Shown here piece by piece: positions 25,997-33,787 of a stretch of DNA of 64,000 nt. The stretch spans positions 183,983 to 247,982 of the forward strand of contig JAHDEC010000003.1 of the NCBI GenBank assembly GCA_020629035.1. Direction: 5' to 3'. The DNA comes from Saprospiraceae bacterium (lineage in GTDB: Bacteria > Bacteroidota > Bacteroidia > Chitinophagales > Saprospiraceae). The notes under the pieces are model-generated. The model was given only the letters and a program-made list of their open reading frames with translations. It ran no database searches and was not told the origin of the DNA. Each line of letters starts with the position of its first letter. Positions within the stretch are counted from its first letter, which is position 1. Made by a program: the position numbers and the translations under genes.

Positions 25997-27433
25997 TTAA
26001 TTAATCATTATTTCTTCTAATAAGCTTTCATCATCGTTTAAGCTTTTGAATAATTTTGTTCTAAATTTCCCTTGCTTATTAATTAGTGTTTGAGCCATTT
26101 TATCGATGGCAACCATAGATAAAACAGTTTGGATAAATGCCTCGATTAAATCATCTAAACCTATACCTAATTTATTAAAGTCTCTTCGATCCATAAGGAC
26201 TAAACGATTAGTATCACTACCCCAAGTACCATCCTCGTTTCTGATAGACAAGTTAGTACCTAACATAGACCAACTATCTGTCCCGTTTAATAGGTTGTCT
26301 GCCAGTGGTTTTTCAGCTCTACGTGCATAAGTGCACAAAGGCTTAATACCACTGGGGGTAGAACTAACCATCATCCGAATATCAGCAATAAATGTTTGGT
26401 TTTTCTGATTAGGAATCATTCCTACGTGATAAAGTTTTCCAGCTGCTGTAGTGCTACTCCAATTAGAATTACCGATTAAACTCTGAACTATAAAGAGATC
26501 GTAATCAAAATCCAACTCCATAAAGGCGTCTAGTTCATCTTCCGTAACAATGGTATAAACGCCTTGTCCTGCATTACTGTACGGAACTTTTACGACGGCA
26601 TGTCCACCCATTTTTTTAACCCAAAGTGGTACTTCATTTTTACTTACATCCCAGATAGTTTCGGGCATATTAATTTTTAGGCCAAAAGCTTGCAGCTCAG
26701 CATTAAAAAGATCGTAGGCTTTGGCTGCTACCATTTTATTTCTTCCACCAGCTAAACAAGCCAGCGTTGGGTTGAGTATTTTGGTTTTTGCATTTACAGG
26801 TAGTCGGTTCCATGGTTTTTGTGTTAAGTATCTGAAAGCAGCTCGCATAGGAAGCCATTCATTTTCGTACAATACCTGCATCACGCCATCTACAAATTTT
26901 ACATTAGCGGATGGTTCATTGTCATAATAAGATACATAATAAATGGGCTCGTTCATCACATCAGCGATTACTTCTGCATAGCCCGAAACTTCCATTGGGT
27001 TTTTATCATAAATCACAGCGATACCGCCATCGATTTTATTGCGAAGGTTTTTTAAATAGGGTTTGAAGGTGCGCTCAACCATCAGTCTATAACTCCCTTG
27101 TTCTTGATTATCATCGACTAGTGGCATGGATTTTTGTCCAGATGGACATGAGTTGTTTTCAATGACTACCATTTGTCTTTTACCGCCCGATGAAGTAACA
27201 TTAAGTAAATCAGCTCCGCCCCATACAAAGTGTTTGCAACGGTGTTGTAAAACCTCACTTAACTTATCTCTGTTTACCGTGGGATGCATATGGCAATATC
27301 GGGTGATAATCCGCTCTTGCTCAAGGTTTAAAAAGAAACTAATCATGGGATGAATAGTTGCATTTAATGCTTTAGGATACCAATGATTATGTGGTTCAAA
27401 ATCATTTGGTAAAACCAAGGTTGTTTTGCTCAC
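25997..27433 (-). CDS. Atypical ATP-grasp-like ligase, first gene of polyamine operon
   Basis: 478 residues. I do not recognise a named family. It has two ATP-grasp-like blocks. Near the N-terminus, MVVIENNSCPSGQKS has the E92-N-N and P97-S-G motif of circularly permuted ATP-grasp proteins. In the middle, HAVVKVPYSNAGQGVYTI (279-296) resembles an ATP-binding strand and Gly-rich loop, and IADIRMMV (349-356) is like the Mg-binding strand. The C-terminal ~80 residues are helical. Inference: a carboxylate-amine ligase. It is the first gene of the operon and 19 bases before the arginine decarboxylase. A permuted or doubled fold needs modelling. Confidence 0.65.
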   Translation of the reverse strand: MSKTTLVLPNDFEPHNHWYPKALNATIHPMISFFLNLEQERIITRYCHMHPTVNRDKLSEVLQHRCKHFVWGGADLLNVTSSGGKRQMVVIENNSCPSGQKSMPLVDDNQEQGSYRLMVERTFKPYLKNLRNKIDGGIAVIYDKNPMEVSGYAEVIADVMNEPIYYVSYYDNEPSANVKFVDGVMQVLYENEWLPMRAAFRYLTQKPWNRLPVNAKTKILNPTLACLAGGRNKMVAAKAYDLFNAELQAFGLKINMPETIWDVSKNEVPLWVKKMGGHAVVKVPYSNAGQGVYTIVTEDELDAFMELDFDYDLFIVQSLIGNSNWSSTTAAGKLYHVGMIPNQKNQTFIADIRMMVSSTPSGIKPLCTYARRAEKPLADNLLNGTDSWSMLGTNLSIRNEDGTWGSDTNRLVLMDRRDFNKLGIGLDDLIEAFIQTVLSMVAIDKMAQTLINKQGKFRTKLFKSLNDDESLLEEIMIN

Positions 27434-27537
27434 TTTTTATATTATTTATCTAATAAAGTAAATCATATAATTTGAGATTAAACCATTCCTTTTAGATAAT
27501 AATTCACTTTTTATTTAAATAATTTTTAAAACAAAAA

Positions 27538-27568
27538 AGGCGCTTTATCTGCAATAGATAAAACGCCT
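27538..27568 (-). terminator. Terminator of the YceI gene
   Basis: A 13-bp inverted repeat (27538-27550 with 27556-27568, one G-T pair) with a 5-base loop and a T run on the minus strand, 19 bases after the YceI stop. It also closes off the intergenic region before the polyamine operon, which therefore should have its own promoter in 27434-27537; I could not see an exact TAnnTTTG there. Confidence 0.9.
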
Positions 27569-27587
27569 AAAAAGCCAATCAATTAAT

Positions 27588-28106
27588 TTATTCTAGAACA
27601 CATTGGATATCAATGGCAATGTCATAACCGACCATAAATTTTCCAAAATTTTCACCAAGCTTGTAATCCAATCTGTCCACACTTAAGTTCCCTGCTAATG
27701 TATTATTAATGAAAGCAAAAGGGATGGATGCTTCTTTTATTTCCCCATGCATACTTAGCATTCCTTCAGCGATAAAGCCTTCATCTGTAGATTCAATATT
27801 GCTTGAAACAAAACAAATAGTCGGATAAGTGTCTACCTCAAAAAAATCTTCATTTAAAAGGTGTTCGTCCCTTTTCTCATTATTGGTGTTAACGCTTGAA
27901 GCGTCTATACACACATCAAATCTTGAGGACTTCAGGTTAGCTGGATTAAACAAAACCTCACCTTGCATTCCACTAAAAGAACCTTCGACGGTTTTAAAAC
28001 CCATATTCTTTACGGAAAAGTTTACCACTGAAAGATTCGAGTTAATGGATTGAGCAAATAAACTGCTGGTCCATAGCACAAAAGAGAAGAACATAATTTG
28101 TTTCAT
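27588..28106 (-). CDS. YceI family lipid-binding-fold protein
   Basis: 172 residues. Signal peptide ends Leu-Phe-Ala before Gln. YceI marks: VNFSVKNMGFKTVEGSFSGMQGEV, DVCIDASSVNTNNEKRDEHLLNEDFFEVDTYP (conserved N-x-x-R-D-x-H-L), and a C-terminal strand VGYDIAIDIQ. The fold is a lipocalin-like barrel binding isoprenoid lipids in the periplasm. It is divergent from the outer-membrane protein gene at 28226, with an FNR-like site between them. Confidence 0.9.
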   Translation of the reverse strand: MKQIMFFSFVLWTSSLFAQSINSNLSVVNFSVKNMGFKTVEGSFSGMQGEVLFNPANLKSSRFDVCIDASSVNTNNEKRDEHLLNEDFFEVDTYPTICFVSSNIESTDEGFIAEGMLSMHGEIKEASIPFAFINNTLAGNLSVDRLDYKLGENFGKFMVGYDIAIDIQCVLE

Positions 28107-28166
28107 ACCAAGTTTAACAGATGGATTAAAAATAAGTTTTAATAAAAATACAGAAGATTTGCTTTA

Positions 28167-28180
28167 TTGATTCAAGTCAA
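28167..28180. promoter_or_regulatory. FNR/CRP-like operator candidate
   Basis: The sequence TTGATTCAAGTCAA matches the FNR-type TTGATnnnnATCAA in nine of ten fixed positions. It lies between the divergent YceI (start 28106) and outer-membrane protein (start 28226) genes. A Crp/Fnr-family regulator is encoded at 28833-29405, so autogenous or local control is possible. Confidence 0.4.
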
Positions 28181-28225
28181 TGAAACCTGAAACGAAGGTA
28201 TCGATCTTTGAAAAAAGAAATAATT

Positions 28226-28843
28226 ATGAAGAAGTTACTTTTATGTTCAGTCCTTTGATTTTTCTTTTCAATAAACGCACTAAGTTCCCAATCTACAGCA
28301 TTGGATACCATCCAGTATAAGCATTATTTTGGGAGTAGTGCCTTTGTTTTACTTACCCCAATATTGGAACCATCCCCCAAATTTTTCCAGCTAAATTATG
28401 GTTATCGTTTAACGCCTAAGGATGTAGTTTCTTTGGAAGCTATCACCTGGAGTTATCTTGGTCCAGTGGGAAGAGCTTATGGACCAGATTTTGAAAATCC
28501 AGCGAGCGATTTTCCAGGAGAAGTTAGAGCGTATGGCTTGGCCTTAAGCTACAAACGATTTCTTTGGAAATCTTTGTTTGCCCAAATTCACTCCCTAGGT
28601 TTGCGCCAACATTTTTTAGATGATGAAAGTAAGACGATTCAAACGGGATTTCAGCTCTTTAATACTTTGAGAGTAGGTTATCAATTTCGATTATTTAAGG
28701 GAAGATTTTTCATTGAGCCTTCTATTGCTGCGACTTACTGGCCTATAAATACTAATTTACCTGAGGACTTTCAGGCAATGGAAGACTTGTTCCCAAATTA
28801 TTTTCTATTTGAGCCAGGCTTGCATTTTGGTTTTAATTTTTAG
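28226..28843 (+). pseudogene. Outer-membrane beta-barrel-like protein gene with TGA in the signal peptide
   Basis: From the ATG at 28226 the frame reads MKKLLLCSVL, then TGA (28256-28258), then FFFSINALSSQS and 192 further codons to 28843. The residues on both sides together form a good signal peptide (hydrophobic core, Ala-Leu-Ser-Ser-Gln cleavage), so the stop most likely replaced a hydrophobic or Trp codon. Elsewhere in the window TGA is used as an ordinary stop (for example at 12424, 48630 and 61478), so recoding is unlikely. The mature protein has alternating amphipathic strands and ends in Phe (GLHFGFNF), as outer-membrane barrels do. It overlaps the convergent regulator gene by 11 bases. 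Confidence 0.68.
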
Positions 28844-29405
28844 CTAATCGCCTGCGAATTCTGCTTAGTGTTTCTGGCTTCATACCTAAGTAGCTAGCTA
28901 TTTGATATTGAGGAACCCGTTGCAATAAATCGGGTTTCTCATTTAATAGGTTTAGATATTTTTCTTCTGGAGAACTCCTTAAGAAATTGGCCATTTTGGC
29001 CGTTTTTTGACCCATCATTTTTTCAAATTCGACCCGACATATACGCTCGAATTTTGGATGCTTTTTATAGAGTTGCGATTCCTTTTCCGAATTCATGATC
29101 ATTAGGGTAGAAGGCTCCACACAAACTAACTGATGGTCAGAAGCCTCGCTATTGAGTAGGTTTACTACAGAGTCCCCTTCGGTATAAAATTCAGATGTGA
29201 TTTCATTACCATCATCTAAATAATACTTTCTTAAACATCCCTGAATAACCACAAAGGAGTCTTTAGAATACTGTCCGATTCTGATCAAATTTGCTCCCTT
29301 CTCAAAAGTTTTGATGGGGAAACTTGATTTTATATCCAATTTTTCTTCCTCAGTTAGACTGACAAATTTTGAAATCTCATCAATAAGAATGTTTTCCATG
29401 GCCAA
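28833..29405 (-). CDS. Crp/Fnr family transcriptional regulator
   Basis: 190 residues. Cyclic-nucleotide-binding-like domain (~25-125: KGANLIRIGQYSKDSFVVIQGCLRKYY, with EGDSVV) and a short winged-helix at the C-terminus (VPQYQIASYLGMKPETLSRIRRRL, recognition helix ETLSRIRR). This is the small Bacteroidota Crp-like type. No cysteine cluster for an iron-sulfur centre is present, so it is not an oxygen-sensing FNR in the usual sense. It follows the T9SS gene by 9 bases on the same strand. Confidence 0.88.
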   Translation of the reverse strand: MAMENILIDEISKFVSLTEEEKLDIKSSFPIKTFEKGANLIRIGQYSKDSFVVIQGCLRKYYLDDGNEITSEFYTEGDSVVNLLNSEASDHQLVCVEPSTLMIMNSEKESQLYKKHPKFERICRVEFEKMMGQKTAKMANFLRSSPEEKYLNLLNEKPDLLQRVPQYQIASYLGMKPETLSRIRRRLAKN

Positions 29406-29414
29406 TGTGGTTAG

Positions 29415-31077
29415 TTAGTCAACAATTATTAAGCGTTTGGTAATACTTGCTTCTCCATAACTAAATTGCAGGTAGTATAAGCCTGGTGGTTTACTAATGA
29501 GGATGTCGCTCTTAGTTTCTGTGATTAATTTTTGCTCAATTCGAATGCCCTGAGCATTAAATACGGAAAAGTTTATCTGAGCTTGCCATTGATTTCTCAA
29601 TTCAATATTTATCAGACCCGCTGAAGGATTAGGCGATATTGAAACATCAAAATCCTCCACATTGTCTGATACGCTAGATACTTCTAAGCAACTTTCCGGA
29701 ATAGTTCCAGTAAAACAAAACATAGAATCTCGATAAGCAACTGTACTTAAGCTATCTATGGTATAATTTTTACTTCGCCCCAAAAGAAACCGTATAATCT
29801 ATATCTATTTTGTCAAATTCGACTTCTTCAGTTACTGTCCATATTGTTTGGTCTACTTCATTGCAACCGCTATTTAGTTCGTCATCAAGTTTTATCATAA
29901 TGGGGTCAGACCAAAAGGAATCAAACTCGTCTGTAGAAGCTGAAATAATAAACCCAGTATGATCCTTTTTAATCACCGGAAACTGTCCTCCCGAATCGTT
30001 AAATGATTTATTCGAAATTAATTCGCCCGTTTCAGGATTAACCACTGCTATTAGACGTTTAGTTATATCTATGTTACTGGAAGGAAAGCCCGCAGACTCC
30101 CAGGACATAATTAGACGGTTATTATCCAAGACTAAGTTGGATCCGGTTTCAAAAAAATCTGGATTAGAACTTCGATATACTTTAGCCCAAATGATTTCTC
30201 CGTTTTCATCCAAACGCAATATTGGCACATCATAATAATCCATAAAACTTTCTTTATTTACTGTTGTAAATCCTGTAATAAAATAGCCGCCAGCTTCATC
30301 ACTAATGATTTCGAAGCATTGCGCATGGTGATTGTTTTTTCCATAGAATTGATTCCATAAAATTTCACCTTCACTATCTGTTTTAAAGATGCTCATATAA
30401 ATACCAAATTCATCGGCAGATCGACCGATAATCATAAGTGTTCCATCTGGATTTTCTAAAGCATCCCAAGCATCATCTATGGCATTAGGTGTGCCGAACG
30501 TTTTAGACCAAATGACCTCGCCTGTTTCTCCATTAACCTTTAAGGCATACATATCTCGATAGTTTGAGCCTGCATCTGTTCCAAATGATTTGGTTGTTCC
30601 AACTAGCAAAACATGGCCATCAGACAAGATTGTCATTCCCCGTCCAATATCTTCTCTATTTCCGCCATGCGTTTTTTTCCACAAGGTTTCACCACTGCTA
30701 TTCATTCTTGTGACTAGAATATCAAAATTAGCGTCTAGAATCGTGGTCATTAAGAAATGGTCTCCATTCTCAAAATTTCCTAATCTAGGATCTATATTAT
30801 CCCAAGTCGACGTAGGTCCATATTTTTTTCGCCACTCCATTTCTCCTCTGCAATCGATTTTACAGACGTAAGGCACATTTTCAGAAACATCCGGTACATG
30901 CTCAAAACCAGTAATTAAATAGCCTTGATCATTTGTAGGAATTACATCAAACACATGAGTAAAAAAATCGGTCCGAAACAAAATTTGGTAACTTTCCAAT
31001 TGGCTTTTACCGGGAGTAACACCAGAAAGCATCAATAAAAAGATCAGATGTCTTTGGAAATATGGTTTTGAAATCAT
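29415..31077 (-). pseudogene. T9SS cargo protein separated from its sorting domain by a frameshift
   Basis: From 31077 a 435-residue frame with a signal peptide (LLMLSGVTPGKSQ) and repeated outer-membrane-receptor or propeller-like strands (MNSSGETLWKKTHGG, DGHVLLVGTT, DEAGGYFITGFTT) stops at 29770 with ..VSFGAK. In another frame the sequence resumes as KNYTIDSLSTVAYRDSM and ends with a complete T9SS sorting domain (SISPNPSAG to LIIVD, stop 29415). The junction lies at a run of four C and four A on the plus strand (29778-29785). The frame jump is minus one, so one base is missing compared with an intact gene. The intact protein would be about 550 residues. Confidence 0.7.
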
Positions 31078-31245
31078 TGCTCAAGATTTTTCTTAAAATA
31101 GTGAAAAATCCTGTTTTACTATAATGGCTAGTTGAATATTGATAATACTCATTACGTTTTAGCAGACAAATTGAGCTTATCTTAATTATTATTTTTTCTT
31201 TTAATTCAGGGAAAAACTATATTTAGTTAACTCGTCCACAGAACT

Positions 31246-33003
31246 ATGAATATTAGGATTACTTGTTTGTTCTTATTTCTTCATTTTGGTTTATTTAGCC
31301 AAGATTGTTGCAATGATGATGGTGTAGCGGTTATTTGTTATACACCGGAGTTAGTTTATTGCAATGGCGTTAGTTGCCCGTATACTTTAGATGGTGCCTT
31401 TATGGATGGCCTAAGTCAAAAGTTGGCAAATCCAGCTAATTTTGGTCCTGGTTCAATTTCAGATTGTGAGTTATCCTTGGTCCCTTTGGTCGGAATTAAT
31501 AATGCTGCAGACGTTGAAAATTTAGCCTGTGATATTGTTTTTCTTGGCAATTTTGCGACTGACAACAATGGTGGAGGAGGTACGTTTTTACCCCTGTTAT
31601 TACTAGAGAGTGTCAAAGAATGGTCTTTACAATGCACTAAAAACTTAACGATTTTATTCCAAGGTGAGGCGGAGCCATGGGGTTATTTAGTAGCTAATGA
31701 CAACATGAATCCGAACGTAGCTGGTAATGTAAGTGAACCTAATATTTTTAATGGTCCCTTCGGAAGTTTAACTCAGTTTAATCAAGGAGGTACCTTTCAG
31801 GGTACATTTGTCGACAGTCCTGAAACAGGCAATACGATTTTAGCTAGAGATAACAATAACAGACCCACCGTTGTATTGGACAATTTAACGAATGACATCA
31901 TATTTGCCGATGTTGGAATAATGTGCAATGGTCCGGGAGATGTCACAGTATCACCAGAAATTAACAATGATAATGATATACTTGCTTGCAATGTTATGGC
32001 TCTAGGTTGTCAGATAGCTTTTTCGCAAAACAACTTTTATATGGACGCAGAATTATGTGTGGGAGCATCGTATGTGTTACCAAATGGTGAATCAGTGGAT
32101 GAACCAGGAGAATATGAGGTTGTGCTTGAAAGTGCAAATGGTTGTGATTCTATAATTACTGTTTCTTTAGACATTTCGGATCCGGAAGATTTTTATTTCG
32201 ACTATTCAGGCTGTGTGGGTGATGATTTTAGTTTTGCTGTTGGCTCAGAAGTTTTCAATGAAGATGTTACCAGTGGTATAGTGACCATCCAAAACCAATG
32301 GGGTTGTGACTCTACGGTTTATGTTAACTTAGAATATAAGGAAAACTCGAGCAGTAGCTTTGATTCTATTATTTGCGAAGGCAGTAGCTTTATGTTTAAC
32401 GACTTACTGATTAGTTCTGCAGTGGATACTCAGTTAGTTTTGTTGAATGCAGTGAGTTGTGATTCAGTCATTGATGTGTATGTTGAAACGTTTTATTTTC
32501 AAGAAATTGATCTGGTGTCATCAGTGGTGATTGAAAATAATGCAGCATACACTTTTGAATTAGATGTGCCTGATGACTACGATATACTTTGGAGCCCTTC
32601 AAATGATCTATCGTGCAGTGATTGTCCAAATCCCATCCTAAATAACACAGAAAATATTGATGTCTACCAGGTGTCGATTACTAATCCTTTTGGTTGTACC
32701 GAGGTCTATGAAGTAGCCATGACTTATTTATGTAAGCCCTACATTCCTAATGTTTTTAGTCCAATATTGGGCGATCAAAATGGAGTTTTTAGACCTGTTG
32801 CCCCTTGCGAATTAATAGACTATGAACTATTGATTTTTGATCGGTGGGGAAATCGGGTGTTTGAATCTATTAATAGTGATGAATCTTGGGATGGAACCTT
32901 AAATGGAAGAGATTTAAATATAGGTGTTTATGTTTACCAACTAAGCTATTTTAATGGAGTGGAGGCCAGTATTATTGCAGGGGATATCACCTTGCTTAGG
33001 TAG
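31246..33003 (+). CDS. Secreted protein with gliding-motility-type C-terminal domain
   Basis: 585 residues with a signal peptide (FLHFGLFSQ). The N-terminal ~270 residues are Cys-rich with several N/G-rich loops and no recognised domain. Then come Cys-bearing repeated segments (residues ~270-430) with AELCVGASYVLPNG, GCVGDDFSFAVGS and ICEGSSFMFND, each followed by S-C/G-C-D-S. An Ig-like piece (DILWSPSNDLSCSDCPNP) precedes the C-terminal gliding-motility-associated domain (YIPNVFSPI, LLIFDRWGNRVFESI, SWDGTLNGRD, GVYVYQL). Such proteins leave through the type IX system and sit on the cell surface. Convergent with the TetR gene, 1 base apart. Confidence 0.88.
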   Translation: MNIRITCLFLFLHFGLFSQDCCNDDGVAVICYTPELVYCNGVSCPYTLDGAFMDGLSQKLANPANFGPGSISDCELSLVPLVGINNAADVENLACDIVFLGNFATDNNGGGGTFLPLLLLESVKEWSLQCTKNLTILFQGEAEPWGYLVANDNMNPNVAGNVSEPNIFNGPFGSLTQFNQGGTFQGTFVDSPETGNTILARDNNNRPTVVLDNLTNDIIFADVGIMCNGPGDVTVSPEINNDNDILACNVMALGCQIAFSQNNFYMDAELCVGASYVLPNGESVDEPGEYEVVLESANGCDSIITVSLDISDPEDFYFDYSGCVGDDFSFAVGSEVFNEDVTSGIVTIQNQWGCDSTVYVNLEYKENSSSSFDSIICEGSSFMFNDLLISSAVDTQLVLLNAVSCDSVIDVYVETFYFQEIDLVSSVVIENNAAYTFELDVPDDYDILWSPSNDLSCSDCPNPILNNTENIDVYQVSITNPFGCTEVYEVAMTYLCKPYIPNVFSPILGDQNGVFRPVAPCELIDYELLIFDRWGNRVFESINSDESWDGTLNGRDLNIGVYVYQLSYFNGVEASIIAGDITLLR

Positions 33004-33004
33004 C

Positions 33005-33682
33005 TTAACAAAGCATTTTGCAGGTTAAATCGAGCATGGCCTTTTCGAGATCCAAGTATTTACTTTGTTTGTCTTTTAGGTCGGTAAGTTGCGGGATGTG
33101 TTCTGCAAAGTAGATTTGATTATTCGCCATTTCGAATAGATTACTAGCCAACATTTTTGGGTAGTTGAATTGAGGACAGATTTCTAAAATAATTTTGGAT
33201 ACTTTGTCTACTAAGGCAACATAACTTGTAAAAAACCCTTCCTCATTCTCATCATCTACGTTATGGATATGATAAGCCTTTGCACTTTCCTGTATGATTA
33301 CTTTATGAAGGATGTTTTCATTTATATATGCCGTTAATGGTGATTCTGTAGAAGCATTTACAATATTATGTATAACAATATTGAGTTTTTTAGTTGGATC
33401 CTGGATGTTCATTAAATTAAGATCGATTAGATAGTTTACCCACTCCCAATACCAACAGCTTAACCATAAAAGCAGCTTATGTTTGTTTTCAAAATATCGA
33501 TAAATAGAAGCTTCAGTAGAATGAATTTCGGCGGCTAATTTTTTAAAAGTAAATTTTTCAAAACCTAGTTCTTCAAATAGTAAGATACTAGCGCTAACCA
33601 ATTTTTGGCCATATTCCGACATCTGAGGATCTTTTAGAAAAAGATCTGGATGAATATTAAATAGAATGCCATGATTACTCAT
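33005..33682 (-). CDS. TetR-family transcriptional regulator
   Basis: 225 residues. HTH at ~25-70: SASILLFEELGFEKFTFKKLAAEIHSTEASIYRYFENKHKLLLWL. The rest is the ligand-binding helical bundle. It lies divergently from the SulP transporter gene. The start at 33682 (MSNHGILF) is preferred because this family begins with a short L-F-L-K-D-P segment before the HTH. Inference: local repressor of the transporter acting on the palindromic region 33701-33762. Confidence 0.82.
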   Translation of the reverse strand: MSNHGILFNIHPDLFLKDPQMSEYGQKLVSASILLFEELGFEKFTFKKLAAEIHSTEASIYRYFENKHKLLLWLSCWYWEWVNYLIDLNLMNIQDPTKKLNIVIHNIVNASTESPLTAYINENILHKVIIQESAKAYHIHNVDDENEEGFFTSYVALVDKVSKIILEICPQFNYPKMLASNLFEMANNQIYFAEHIPQLTDLKDKQSKYLDLEKAMLDLTCKMLC

Positions 33683-33700
33683 AATAATGGATCAAAATTA

Positions 33701-33767
33701 AAACAATTTAAATTGTTTGTATGTTTAATACTATACTCTCTACATTCGGATAGTATTACTATCTTTA
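33701..33767. promoter_or_regulatory. Divergent operator/promoter region between TetR and SulP genes
   Basis: Contains a perfect 18-bp palindrome (AAACAATTTAAATTGTTT, 33701-33718) and a second 8-bp inverted repeat (33727-33734 with 33750-33757); the latter overlaps ATAGTATTACTAT (33750-33762), itself a 6-1-6 palindrome. A -7-like TATCTTTA follows at 33760-33767. TetR dimers bind such sites, so the palindromes are candidate operators. Confidence 0.55.
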
Positions 33768-33787
33768 GCAAAAGTAATCGTATTAAT

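Noticed and set aside
28256..28258. TGA recoded as tryptophan.
   Set aside because: TGA ends normal genes in this window (for example at 12424, 48630, 61478), and other broken genes use TAA and TAG.
29770..29785. Possible programmed minus-one frameshift site.
   Set aside because: The zero-frame codons are TCT TTT GGG GCG. A canonical X-XXY-YYZ heptamer (T TTG GGG) exists only in the other frame, so the phase is wrong; no convincing downstream structure was seen.
33671..33787. Longer N-terminus for the SulP transporter.
   Set aside because: The extra residues cover the palindromic operator region and the start of the divergent TetR gene; family starts match 33788.
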